DNA from: Streptomyces sp. ISL-87
GTDB lineage: Bacteria; Actinomycetota; Actinomycetes; Streptomycetales; Streptomycetaceae
Assembly: GCF_018614095.1 (NCBI RefSeq)
Contig: NZ_JAGGOY010000046.1
Coordinates: 94,797-158,796 of the forward strand
DNA: 64,000 bases
Reading direction: 5' to 3'
Part shown: in pieces, positions 45,294 to 52,978 of the stretch
Layout of the letters: each line of letters starts with the position of its first letter
How positions within the stretch are numbered: the first letter of the stretch is position 1
The notes under the pieces: model-generated
Told to the model about the DNA's origin: nothing
Seen by the model: only the letters and a program-made list of their open reading frames with translations
Databases searched by the model: none
Program-made: the position numbers and the translations under genes

Positions 45294-45776
45294 CAGCCCG
45301 GCCAGTTGGCGGCGATTCGCGGAGCCGGCGTGCCGTGGCTGCCGCGGGCTCACCGGCCGGCAGGGGCGGATCTGCTCCGGTTTGTCATGCTCGCGCCGCG
45401 TGGCGGGTCGGGGGTCGGGAGTCATGGTGGGCAGACGTCAGAATCTGATCGTTTTATTGCATCTTAGGCACGGTGATTGGTCTTTTTATGGGTCCGGAAT
45501 GACCGGTGGAGGCTGTCATTTCGGCAAGGTCACATGGCGAACCCGAACTGACTATGCTCCCCGATGTGTTGCGCTGCGCTCACAGCGAGTCATGGACGCT
45601 GTGGTGCGCGCGGACGGAGCGTGGCTGCAAAGGGAAGCGACCATCGGCGCGATCTCGAAGCGACCCGTCGGGGCCTCATCGGAGCACTCGTACATGCCCG
45701 AGTGAAGCCCGTCGTTCCTTTCGGCGCATCGCATCGCCTCAGTCCGCTCATTTTCAGACTGTATAGGGACCCCCTG
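45294..45776. promoter_or_regulatory. Intergenic region before the conservon
   Basis: 483 bases, clearly less GC-rich than its surroundings between about 45440 and 45560 (runs such as GTTTTATTGCATCTTAGG and TCTTTTTATGG). Open frames run through it in continuity with cvnA (possible upstream ATG 45564), but no homology appears before MVRSGAIS at 45777. It most likely holds the cvn promoter and leader. No siderophore-operon terminator hairpin is obvious. Confidence 0.45.
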
Positions 45777-47273
45777 ATGGTTCGTTCAGGTGCAATTTCC
45801 AGAGCCCGGCCAACTGTAGTTGCCCGGGTATGGCTGCTCCCTCCCGGAGTTCTGGCGGGAGCCTCCGCCATAGCGTTGCTCTTTTCCCCTGCACACATAC
45901 GGACACCGGTTGCCTGGTGCGGCCTTGCCGCGGTCGTCCTGACGGTCATCACCTCGGCCGAGACCGCGCGCCGACTGCGATCGGCAGAAGCGGCCCGCCA
46001 CGCGCAGGCGAGTGCCGAGGCAGACGAGTACCACGCGCAACGTGAGGCCGCGCTGACCGGACGCCTGGCCGATCAGCGGGCCACCGCAGTCTGGTTCGCC
46101 GAAGAGCTCCTTCCCGCGGCTGTCGCCCGTCTGCAGAAGGGCGTTCCCGCCTCGGAGATCCTGCAGGCCGTCGCCTTCGGCAAACACCTCGACGGCGAGT
46201 TCAGCGAAGCGCTCAGGGGGGCTCTGCAGACGCTCCTGGAAGCCGTGGAGGCCGAGGAGCACACACGGGACTCCTCCCAGCGGGCACTTGTGGCCGTCGC
46301 GCGCAGGGTTCAGGCGATCGTGCATCAGCTCGCCAAGGACCTCCATTCCATGCAGATCCTCCACGGTACGGATGTCGTGGTCTCCCGCGGTCTGCAGGAC
46401 ATCGACCATCGCAATGCGCTGATCGGCCGCCTCGCGGCCAGCATCGCGGTCCTGGGTGACGCTCGGCCCGGGCGTCAGTGGTCGAAGGCGATTCCGCTCT
46501 ACGACGTCTTGCGGGGGGCCATGTCACGCATCGTGGACTATCCCCGCGTGAAGCTGCAGGCGGTGACAGAGGTGGCTGTGATCGGCCCGGGAGCCGAGCC
46601 GCTGATCCATCTGCTCGCCGAGCTGCTCGACAACGCCACGACGTTCTCGCCGCCGAACACCCCGGTGGAGGTGACCGCGAGCGAGGTGCCCTCCGGTATC
46701 GCAATCGAGATCGAGGACCGTGGGGTCGGACTCACCGAAGAAGTCCGGCAGCACATCGGACGCGTCATGGCGCAGGCATTGTCGGGTATCCATCTGGCGG
46801 GCCTGGGCGAGGTTACACAGCTCGGCCTGCCCGTCGTCAGCAGGCTGGCCCGCGAGCACGGCTGCGAGGTCGACCTGCGCACCTCCGCCTACGGAGGTGT
46901 ACGGGCCGTCGTGCTCGTGCCCAGGCGTCTGATCACCACGGTGCCGCAGCCTGTCGTGAGGCCCCAGGAGCCCGTCCGGAAGCGCACGGGCGGCCCGATC
47001 CTGCCCCGGCCGACGCCGGCGCGCGATGCCGCCATGGATTCCGGCGAGGTCAGGAAGACCGCCAACGGACTTCCGCAACGACGACGGGAGTCGCCCGTCC
47101 CGAAACCGGTCGTACTGGCGACTCCCACGCCCCCCGTCGCTCCGGCTGCCCCCCGGGGCACCTCCGGCACATCCCGCCAGCCGGGTCTGATGTGGGAGGC
47201 GTTCAACGGCGAGAAGAGATCAGTCGCCGAACCTTCCACTCCCCACAGCGAACCGTCAGATGAGGTTGAGTAA
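45777..47273 (+). CDS. cvnA: Conservon sensor kinase-like protein CvnA
   Basis: 498 residues from ATG 45777. Two membrane helices (about 14-36 and 41-62), a helical coiled region, and a histidine-kinase-type ATPase domain (about 225-390) with N-box LLAELLDNATTFSPP, G1 IEIEDRGVGL and G2-like LGLPVVSRLAREHGC. A Pro/Arg-rich disordered tail (about 395-498) follows. Conservons assemble CvnA-D into a membrane complex likened to a eukaryotic G-protein-coupled receptor. Overlaps or abuts cvnB. Confidence 0.92.
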   Translation: MVRSGAISRARPTVVARVWLLPPGVLAGASAIALLFSPAHIRTPVAWCGLAAVVLTVITSAETARRLRSAEAARHAQASAEADEYHAQREAALTGRLADQRATAVWFAEELLPAAVARLQKGVPASEILQAVAFGKHLDGEFSEALRGALQTLLEAVEAEEHTRDSSQRALVAVARRVQAIVHQLAKDLHSMQILHGTDVVVSRGLQDIDHRNALIGRLAASIAVLGDARPGRQWSKAIPLYDVLRGAMSRIVDYPRVKLQAVTEVAVIGPGAEPLIHLLAELLDNATTFSPPNTPVEVTASEVPSGIAIEIEDRGVGLTEEVRQHIGRVMAQALSGIHLAGLGEVTQLGLPVVSRLAREHGCEVDLRTSAYGGVRAVVLVPRRLITTVPQPVVRPQEPVRKRTGGPILPRPTPARDAAMDSGEVRKTANGLPQRRRESPVPKPVVLATPTPPVAPAAPRGTSGTSRQPGLMWEAFNGEKRSVAEPSTPHSEPSDEVE

Positions 47274-47274
47274 C

Positions 47275-47682
47275 GTGCAGCCACTGCCCAACATGGACTG
47301 GATGCTCAAGGAACTCGCGGGCGGCGTCCCCTACGTGCGACACGTGGTCGTCCTGTCGTCGGACGGCCTGTGCATCGGGCAGGCGAACACGGCGCCCGAC
47401 ACCGCTGACGCGATCGCCGCCGCCTGCTCCGGTATCCAGAGCCTGGCGAGGGCCATCGCGCAGATGTTCCCGCACGGCGACGGTTCGACGCGGATGGTCG
47501 GGATCGAGGCCGACGGCGGGTACTTCTCCTTGATGGCGGCCGGTCCCGGGGCCTATCTCGCGGTGCTGGCCGACCAGGAGGTGGACGCCGGACTTCTGGG
47601 CGACCGCATGCGGACGTTGGTGGTCCGGATCGGCCAGCACATGACCAGCCCGCCTCGTGAGGACGTCGGGCAGGCGGTGTGA
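47275..47682 (+). CDS. cvnB: Conservon roadblock/LC7 protein CvnB
   Basis: 135 residues from GTG 47275, reading QPLPNMDWMLKELAGGVPYVRHVVVLSSDGLCIG onward, with GAGG nine bases upstream; ATG 47260 in frame is an alternative. Roadblock/LC7 fold through TRMVGIEADGGYFSLMAAGPGAYLAVLAD. In other systems roadblock proteins act as activating partners of small GTPases, here CvnD. Coupled to cvnC by GTGA. Confidence 0.92.
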   Translation: MQPLPNMDWMLKELAGGVPYVRHVVVLSSDGLCIGQANTAPDTADAIAAACSGIQSLARAIAQMFPHGDGSTRMVGIEADGGYFSLMAAGPGAYLAVLADQEVDAGLLGDRMRTLVVRIGQHMTSPPREDVGQAV

Positions 47683-48035
47683 CATCAGAGAACCAGGACC
47701 CCTGGGATGAAGGCACCCCCGTTCCGCTCTATGTCATTACCGGTGGCCCGGGTTCCTCGGCCAAGACCTTCAACCTGGTCACCCTCATCGCGGCGAGGTC
47801 CGAGCCCGAACCCGCGATGCAGCCCGAGCAGGCGGCCATCCTCTCCATGTGCACATACCCGCTCTCGGTGGCCGAGGTGTCGGCGTACCTCAGTCTTCCG
47901 TTCAGCGTCGTCACCGTGCTGCTGTCCAAACTCGTCGACGACGAGCGGGTCGAGGCCATCGCGCCCGTGCCTGTGGCGGCATACCCCGAACGCGGCCTTC
48001 TGGAGGCGGTGATCCATGGACTACGTAAGCTCTGA
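47679..48035 (+). CDS. cvnC: Conservon DUF742 protein CvnC
   Basis: 118 residues from GTG 47679. DUF742 pattern: PLYVITGG near the start and a winged-helix-like core PEQAAILSMCTYPLSVAEVSAYLSLPFSVVTVLLSKLVDD. Probable adaptor or regulator in the conservon complex. Its 3' end overlaps cvnD by 20 bases, as is usual in these operons. Confidence 0.92.
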   Translation: MTSENQDPWDEGTPVPLYVITGGPGSSAKTFNLVTLIAARSEPEPAMQPEQAAILSMCTYPLSVAEVSAYLSLPFSVVTVLLSKLVDDERVEAIAPVPVAAYPERGLLEAVIHGLRKL

Positions 48036-48639
48036 CGCGCCTGATGCCGGCCCGCGTGACACCGATGTACTGCTGCCTCACGGCGCCAGGGGAGTCAAGG
48101 TCGTGATCGTCGGCGGCTTCGGAGTCGGCAAGACGACCATGGTCGGGGCGGTGAGCGAGATCCCGCCCCTGACCACCGAAGAGACCATGACTCAGGCGGG
48201 CGTCGGGATCGACCACAACCCCGGCGCCGAAGGCAAGAACACCACGACCGTCGCGATGGACTTCGGACGGATCAGCATCAACCAGGAGCTGGTCCTCTAT
48301 CTGTTCGGGACTCCGGGACAAGAGCGTTTCTGGTTCCTGTGGAACGGCATCTTCGAAGGCGCGCTCGGCGCCGTGGTCCTCGTCGACACACGCAGGATCG
48401 AAGTCTGTTTCGAGGTCATCACCCGTCTCGAAGACCGCCGCGTCCCGTTCGTCGTGGCCGTCAACGCCTTCCCGGAGGCTCCGCAGTACCCCGTACCAGA
48501 TTTGCGCACTGCTCTGGCCCTCAGCGAATCCGTGCCCATCGTCACCTGTGACGCACGGGACCGGGCGTCCTGCCGCGACGCCCTGCTCTCGCTGATGGCC
48601 TACCTGTGCACCCTCGCCGCCGCCCAGGAGACCGCATGA
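48016..48639 (+). CDS. cvnD: Conservon small GTPase CvnD
   Basis: 207 residues. P-loop GGFGVGKTTMVGAV (about 33-46), switch-II-like LYLFGTPGQERFWFLW, and VVAVNAFPEA in place of NKxD. Ras-like, MglA-related GTPase of the conservon. It begins inside cvnC and its stop overlaps the P450 start (ATGA), so all five genes are one translation-coupled operon. Confidence 0.93.
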   Translation: MDYVSSDAPDAGPRDTDVLLPHGARGVKVVIVGGFGVGKTTMVGAVSEIPPLTTEETMTQAGVGIDHNPGAEGKNTTTVAMDFGRISINQELVLYLFGTPGQERFWFLWNGIFEGALGAVVLVDTRRIEVCFEVITRLEDRRVPFVVAVNAFPEAPQYPVPDLRTALALSESVPIVTCDARDRASCRDALLSLMAYLCTLAAAQETA

Positions 48640-50081
48640 CCATTCCACCTGCTGAACACGCCACCGCGAAGCCCGGGCCGACCCCGCCCCCGGGCTGCCC
48701 GGCCCACACCGCCACAGGAACCGACGGAGCCACCCGGCTCTACGGCGCCGCAGCGGCGACGGACCCCATGGGTCTGTACGAGAAGTTGCGTGCCACCCAC
48801 GGTCCGGTGGCGCCCGTTCTGCTCGACGGCGACGTACGCGCCTGGCTCGTCCTGGGGTACCTCGAGAACCGTGACGTGGCCAGCCGCCCGACCCAGTTCT
48901 CCCGCGATCCCCGCGTCTGGCACGGCTGGACGAGCGGGGAGATCGACCCCGCCACCTCGCCGCTCGTGCCGATGATCGGCTGGCGTCCCGACTGCGTCTG
49001 CGCGGACGGCGAGGAACACCAGCGACTGCGTGGTGCGGTCACGGCCAGCCTCAGCCAGTTCGACCACCGCGGAATCCGCCGTCACATCACCCGTTTCGCC
49101 CACCAGCTGATCGACACATTCTGTGAGAGCGGCGAGGCGGAACTGGTAGGCCAGTTCACCGAGCACCTGCCCATGCTCACTCTTACCCATCTGCTCGGAA
49201 TGTCGGACGAGTCCGGCCCCAAGCTCGTGCACGCCGCCCGTGACCTCTTCAAGGCCACCGAGACGTCGCTCGCCAGCAACGCCTACGTGCTGGAGAGCCT
49301 CGAACAGCTCGTCGTCGCCAAGCGTGCCCGCCCAGGGCACGACATCGCCTCCGCGTTGATGGCCCATCCCGCCAACCTCACGGACGAGGAGGTCCAGCAT
49401 CACCTACGCCTCATCCTGCTCGCCGGCTACGAAACGACCGCCAACCTCATGTCCAACGTCGTCCGCATGGTCGTCACCGACCCCCGGTTCCGCGGTTCGC
49501 TGGCCGGCGGTCAGATGACCTTGCCCGAAGCCGTGGAGCAGGTCCTCTGGGACGAGCCACCGCTGATGGTGTGCCCGGGCCGCTGGGCCAACGGTGACAC
49601 CACCCTCGGTGGACAGCAGATCAAGGCGGGAGACATGCTCCTGCTGGGCCTGGCCGCCGGAAACGTCGACCAGGCGATCCGCCCGGATCCCTCGACCCCT
49701 GTGCACCACAACCGCGCGCACCTGTCCTTCAGCGCCGGTACCCACGAATGCCCCGGCCAGGACATCGGCCGCATCATCGCCGACTCCGGCATCGACATCT
49801 TGCTCACCCGCCTTCCCGACATCACCCTGGCCGTCCCCGAGGAAAGTCTGACCTGGCGTTCCTCCACCTGGGCCCGGCATCTCACGGCACTACCAGTGAA
49901 CTTCGCTTCCCGCTCTCCCCAGGCCAACGACGTCCCGGGCCCGCTTCCGGCCCCGCCCGCCCAGAGCAACGGGATGCCATCAGCGCCGCTGCGTCCGGTG
50001 CCCGGCCCCGAGTCGGAACGCCGGCCTGAACCCCGTGCCTCGTGGTGGACGCGCGTCGGACGCCTCCTGCGGAGGCGGTAG
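48636..50081 (+). CDS. Cytochrome P450 of CYP157 type lacking ExxR
   Basis: 481 residues from ATG 48636. I-helix LLAGYETTANL (about 261-271) and heme-ligand loop FSAGTHECPGQD with Cys372. The K-helix, where P450s carry ExxR, reads EQVLW (301-305), so the Arg is Leu. The CYP157 family from Streptomyces conservons is known to share this (EQSLW in CYP157C1). The protein has a Pro-rich then strongly basic C-terminal tail (about 435-481, ending RVGRLLRRR) that could bind membrane. Fifth gene of the conservon. A terpene synthase follows, convergent, and could share a pathway. Confidence 0.9.
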   Translation: MTIPPAEHATAKPGPTPPPGCPAHTATGTDGATRLYGAAAATDPMGLYEKLRATHGPVAPVLLDGDVRAWLVLGYLENRDVASRPTQFSRDPRVWHGWTSGEIDPATSPLVPMIGWRPDCVCADGEEHQRLRGAVTASLSQFDHRGIRRHITRFAHQLIDTFCESGEAELVGQFTEHLPMLTLTHLLGMSDESGPKLVHAARDLFKATETSLASNAYVLESLEQLVVAKRARPGHDIASALMAHPANLTDEEVQHHLRLILLAGYETTANLMSNVVRMVVTDPRFRGSLAGGQMTLPEAVEQVLWDEPPLMVCPGRWANGDTTLGGQQIKAGDMLLLGLAAGNVDQAIRPDPSTPVHHNRAHLSFSAGTHECPGQDIGRIIADSGIDILLTRLPDITLAVPEESLTWRSSTWARHLTALPVNFASRSPQANDVPGPLPAPPAQSNGMPSAPLRPVPGPESERRPEPRASWWTRVGRLLRRR

Positions 50082-50119
50082 ACCGGCACGGCCAGTGCAT
50101 AAGCGCCGAGCGCCACAGC

Positions 50120-50155
50120 CGAGGGTACCGACGAGTGTCTGTCGGTACCCTCGGA
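50120..50155. terminator. Bidirectional terminator
   Basis: CCGAGGGTACCGAC (50120-50133) and GTCGGTACCCTCGG (50142-50155) form a perfect 14-bp stem with an 8-base loop between the convergent P450 and terpene synthase genes. Confidence 0.9.
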
Positions 50156-50170
50156 TCCGGCCCGCTGCCG

Positions 50171-51202
50171 TTACTCCTGGAACGAGACGTCCGCGGGGGC
50201 GTAGCGGGGTGCTCCGGTGTACCAGGCATGGAGGCCGGACAGAAAACTGCATGCTCCCTGGAGCCACGTTGCCAGCTCGGCTCGCTCATCGTGGTGCAGC
50301 CCGGATCGCCGGACGAGCTGGGGCAGGTCTTTTTGTCTGAGGTGCTCGAAGTCACGTAGGCGGGCGTTCACCAGATTCAAGGCAGCGGGTACGGCGTCGT
50401 GGCGGCTTATGCCCAATGACGTTCCGACGACCAGGACGAGGTTGTTGACGTCGTGTTCCTCATGGACTTCCCTTTCATAGGAGGCAATGTCATTCGCCAG
50501 TCCCATGAAGTCCATGAAGGCATCGAGCAGGGCGCGGACGGTCCGGGTGTGCCGGATCTTCTCAGGTATTCGAGTGCCGGTGGCCAACTCGACGGAATAG
50601 GAGGCGGTATAGGCGGCGAAGCTCTCACGTCGGAACGGGGCGTAATCGATCAGGTGGGGAATGCGGCCGCTGCGGCTGTTGGCCAGTTCCTCGACTCCCG
50701 CATCGATGTATCTCGCCAGGGCCCGGTTGAACTCGTTTCGCCAGTGCGCCAGACTCGGGGGGAAGAGGTGTTGTTGCAGATCGGCAATTCCCCTCTCGAC
50801 GGCATTCGTCGGCTCCGGTAACCGGGCGCCGTGCTCCGGTCGCAGGAAGGCGTGCAGCCGGGCGGTGAAGACCAGCGCGCCGGGGAGGTCACCGGTCTGT
50901 TTGAAGGCGGAGGCGAAGTAGTCGTCCCAGGCCAGAGCCCACACATTGAACCGGTGGTTGAGCCGGAGGCCGGCGAGTGAGGCGTCAGGAAGGGTCCAGG
51001 CAGTCAGCTGGTCAACGGTCATGGCACGGAACTTGGGCCGGGTCCATATCGCGCGGCGGGCCGACGGCCCCTCGTAGCCGTCCAGCATGCCCATCTTGCG
51101 CGCCCAGGATTCGCTCTCCTCGTGAAGGGCCGACAGATACGGATTCACCCGCAGCGGATAGGGCATCCACAGCTGGGGGAGCTCGACGGTACGTACTGTC
51201 AT
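50171..51202 (-). CDS. Class I terpene synthase
   Basis: 343 residues from ATG 51202, with AAGGAG upstream. All-helical terpene cyclase with the first metal motif at WDDYFAS (Asp93/94) and the NSE triad NDIASYERE (Asn237, Ser241, Glu245), which bind three Mg(II) and the diphosphate. Also RRESFAAYTASYSVELATG. Length and motifs fit bacterial sesquiterpene-type cyclases, but the product cannot be predicted. Convergent with the conservon operon and its P450; other Streptomyces conservons also sit next to P450 and terpene cyclase genes. Confidence 0.9.
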   Translation of the reverse strand: MTVRTVELPQLWMPYPLRVNPYLSALHEESESWARKMGMLDGYEGPSARRAIWTRPKFRAMTVDQLTAWTLPDASLAGLRLNHRFNVWALAWDDYFASAFKQTGDLPGALVFTARLHAFLRPEHGARLPEPTNAVERGIADLQQHLFPPSLAHWRNEFNRALARYIDAGVEELANSRSGRIPHLIDYAPFRRESFAAYTASYSVELATGTRIPEKIRHTRTVRALLDAFMDFMGLANDIASYEREVHEEHDVNNLVLVVGTSLGISRHDAVPAALNLVNARLRDFEHLRQKDLPQLVRRSGLHHDERAELATWLQGACSFLSGLHAWYTGAPRYAPADVSFQE

Positions 51203-51708
51203 GGGGACCAATCTCCTTCTCTCTTCGGCCCGCATCGGTGTGCGGACCACCATGCGAGCGGCCTGCCTGCACGAAGTTGGTTCCCCCTGTCGTTCTCACC
51301 TCGCCGCTGGGAGCTCGGGCACGCCGTCGGACGGCCTGCCAGAGGGATGCGGTGCGCTGCGGGCGCTCCCGCAATGTGGTGACGACCGCCCCTGCCGTGA
51401 GGCCGGACCATGCCCGTCCCGCGGCTCTCCAAACCTGCCCGCCACGGACTGCCGATCAGAACAGGTCCCTTGCGGAATGGAACGATCCCTCCGGAGCGCT
51501 TTCCGTAAGTCCGCGCAAGTGCCACGAGGTGACGGTCTCGACGGAGGTGGTCTCGCCCTCCGAGGAGGGTGCAGGGCTCCACTCGAGCGCCAGCTGGTCA
51601 CCAGCGAAAGGGCCTGCAGTTGGGCAGGACAGCGGCTGCGCGTGCCGTGGCCACCGGTATGCGGCCCGGACGGGCGGGCGCACGCCGGCCGGGGGCCGCC
51701 CGCGGTCA
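51203..51708. promoter_or_regulatory. Intergenic region upstream of the terpene synthase
   Basis: 506 bases between two leftward genes. It must contain the terpene synthase promoter and the 3' end of the binding-lipoprotein transcript. Overlapping reading frames here are Arg/Pro/Gly-rich shadows. No promoter motif or repeat stands out. Confidence 0.4.
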
Positions 51709-52854
51709 TCAGCCCGAGACGGCCTCGGCCCAGCCGCGGTTGACGGCCTGTCTCGCCTTCTCCCTCTGCGCTTCCGTCGGAAACGTCGGCGTGCCCTCGA
51801 CCGTCGGCAGTTTCTCCGCGGCGGCTCTGTCGAGGGTGCCGTCCTTCTCCATGGCGTCCATGAGGACGGGGCGTGCATAGGCGCCGAGCCGGATGTTCTG
51901 GCCTTCCGGGCTGAAGACGTACTCCTGCCACAGACGTGCCGCCGCGGGGTGTGGGGCGTCCTTGTTCACCCCGTTCGCGTAGTACTGGGCGAAGCTGCCG
52001 TCGAAGGGGATGGCGGTCCGCCAGCCGACGTCCGTGCCCTTCTCGCGGAACTCGTCGGCGTATCCGAGGTTGAGGAAGTCCCAGTCGATGCTGATCGGGG
52101 TCTGGCCCTTCGCGATCGTGGCCGGGGTGGATTCGACCGGGATGAAGTTGCCGTTTTTGCTGAGCTCGGCGAAGAAGTCGATGCCGGGCTGGATGTCGTC
52201 GAAGGAACCCCCGTTCGCCAGAGCCGCCGCGTACACCCCGGCGAAGGCGGAGCCGGACTTGGTGGGGTTGCCGTTGAGCGCGACCTTGCCTTTGTACTCG
52301 GGCTTGCGCAGGTCGGCGAAGGTCGCGGGGCAGGTCTTGACGCGCTTGGCGTCACAACCGATCGAGATGTAGCCGCCGTAGTTGTTGTACCAGCGGGCGT
52401 GCGGGTCCTTCTGTTCCTTGGGGATCTCTTCGTACGCGGCGACCTTGTACGGAGCGAGCAGGCCCTGCCGTGCCGCGGCCTGCGCGAACGAGCCCCCCAC
52501 GTCGATCACATCGGGGGCGCGGCCTTCGCCCCTGTGCTCCTTCAGGGCGTTGATCTCGTCCTGGCTGGTACCTTCCGGGTTCTCCACCTTGACCTTGATC
52601 CCGTACTTCTTCTCGAAGCCGTCGATCAGTGCGCCGTAGTTGGCCCAGTCGCTCGGGAGCGCGATCGTGTTGAGCGAGCCTTCCTTCTTCGCCGCTGTGG
52701 TCAGTGCCGCCATGCCGCCGGCGTCCGCGGCGGAGGTGGCCACCACGGGTGCTCTGGGCGCGGCGGTGGGTTTGTCTCCGCAGCCGCCGAGGGGCGCGGC
52801 CGTGAGGGCCAGGCAGGCGGCGACGGTGGCTGTCCGGAGACGGGGTGCGGGCAC
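51709..52854 (-). CDS. ABC transporter substrate-binding lipoprotein (polyamine/iron type), orphan
   Basis: 381 residues from GTG 52854, with GGAG upstream. Lipobox PLGGC (Cys 25). Mature protein of the PotD/AfuA-like class: EGSLNTIALPSDWANYGALIDGFEKKYGIKVKVENPEGTSQDEI, APDVIDVGGSFAQAAARQGLLAPYK, and ISIDWDFLNLGYADEF. Ligand probably a small cation, polyamine or ferric complex. No permease or ATPase gene lies within the window on either side, so its transporter is elsewhere or it acts as a sensor. Confidence 0.8.
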   Translation of the reverse strand: MPAPRLRTATVAACLALTAAPLGGCGDKPTAAPRAPVVATSAADAGGMAALTTAAKKEGSLNTIALPSDWANYGALIDGFEKKYGIKVKVENPEGTSQDEINALKEHRGEGRAPDVIDVGGSFAQAAARQGLLAPYKVAAYEEIPKEQKDPHARWYNNYGGYISIGCDAKRVKTCPATFADLRKPEYKGKVALNGNPTKSGSAFAGVYAAALANGGSFDDIQPGIDFFAELSKNGNFIPVESTPATIAKGQTPISIDWDFLNLGYADEFREKGTDVGWRTAIPFDGSFAQYYANGVNKDAPHPAAARLWQEYVFSPEGQNIRLGAYARPVLMDAMEKDGTLDRAAAEKLPTVEGTPTFPTEAQREKARQAVNRGWAEAVSG

Positions 52855-52978
52855 GAAGGCTCCATAACGGGCGGTCGCGTACTGATCTAGGCCAGCGTAC
52901 GTTCGGCGGGCCTCGGCAGCGCCGTCCCAGATGGTGGTGTCCGCTGTCTTCCCTGCGGCTGCCGTACCCGGCGCGTTC

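Noticed and set aside
45564-45776. 71-residue N-terminal extension of CvnA
   Set aside because: No homology or membrane segment before MVRSGAIS; the region is AT-rich and fits a promoter/leader.
51199-51582. Arg/Gly-rich 127-residue minus-strand frame upstream of the terpene synthase
   Set aside because: Overlaps the terpene synthase start, lacks a ribosome site and any recognisable domain.
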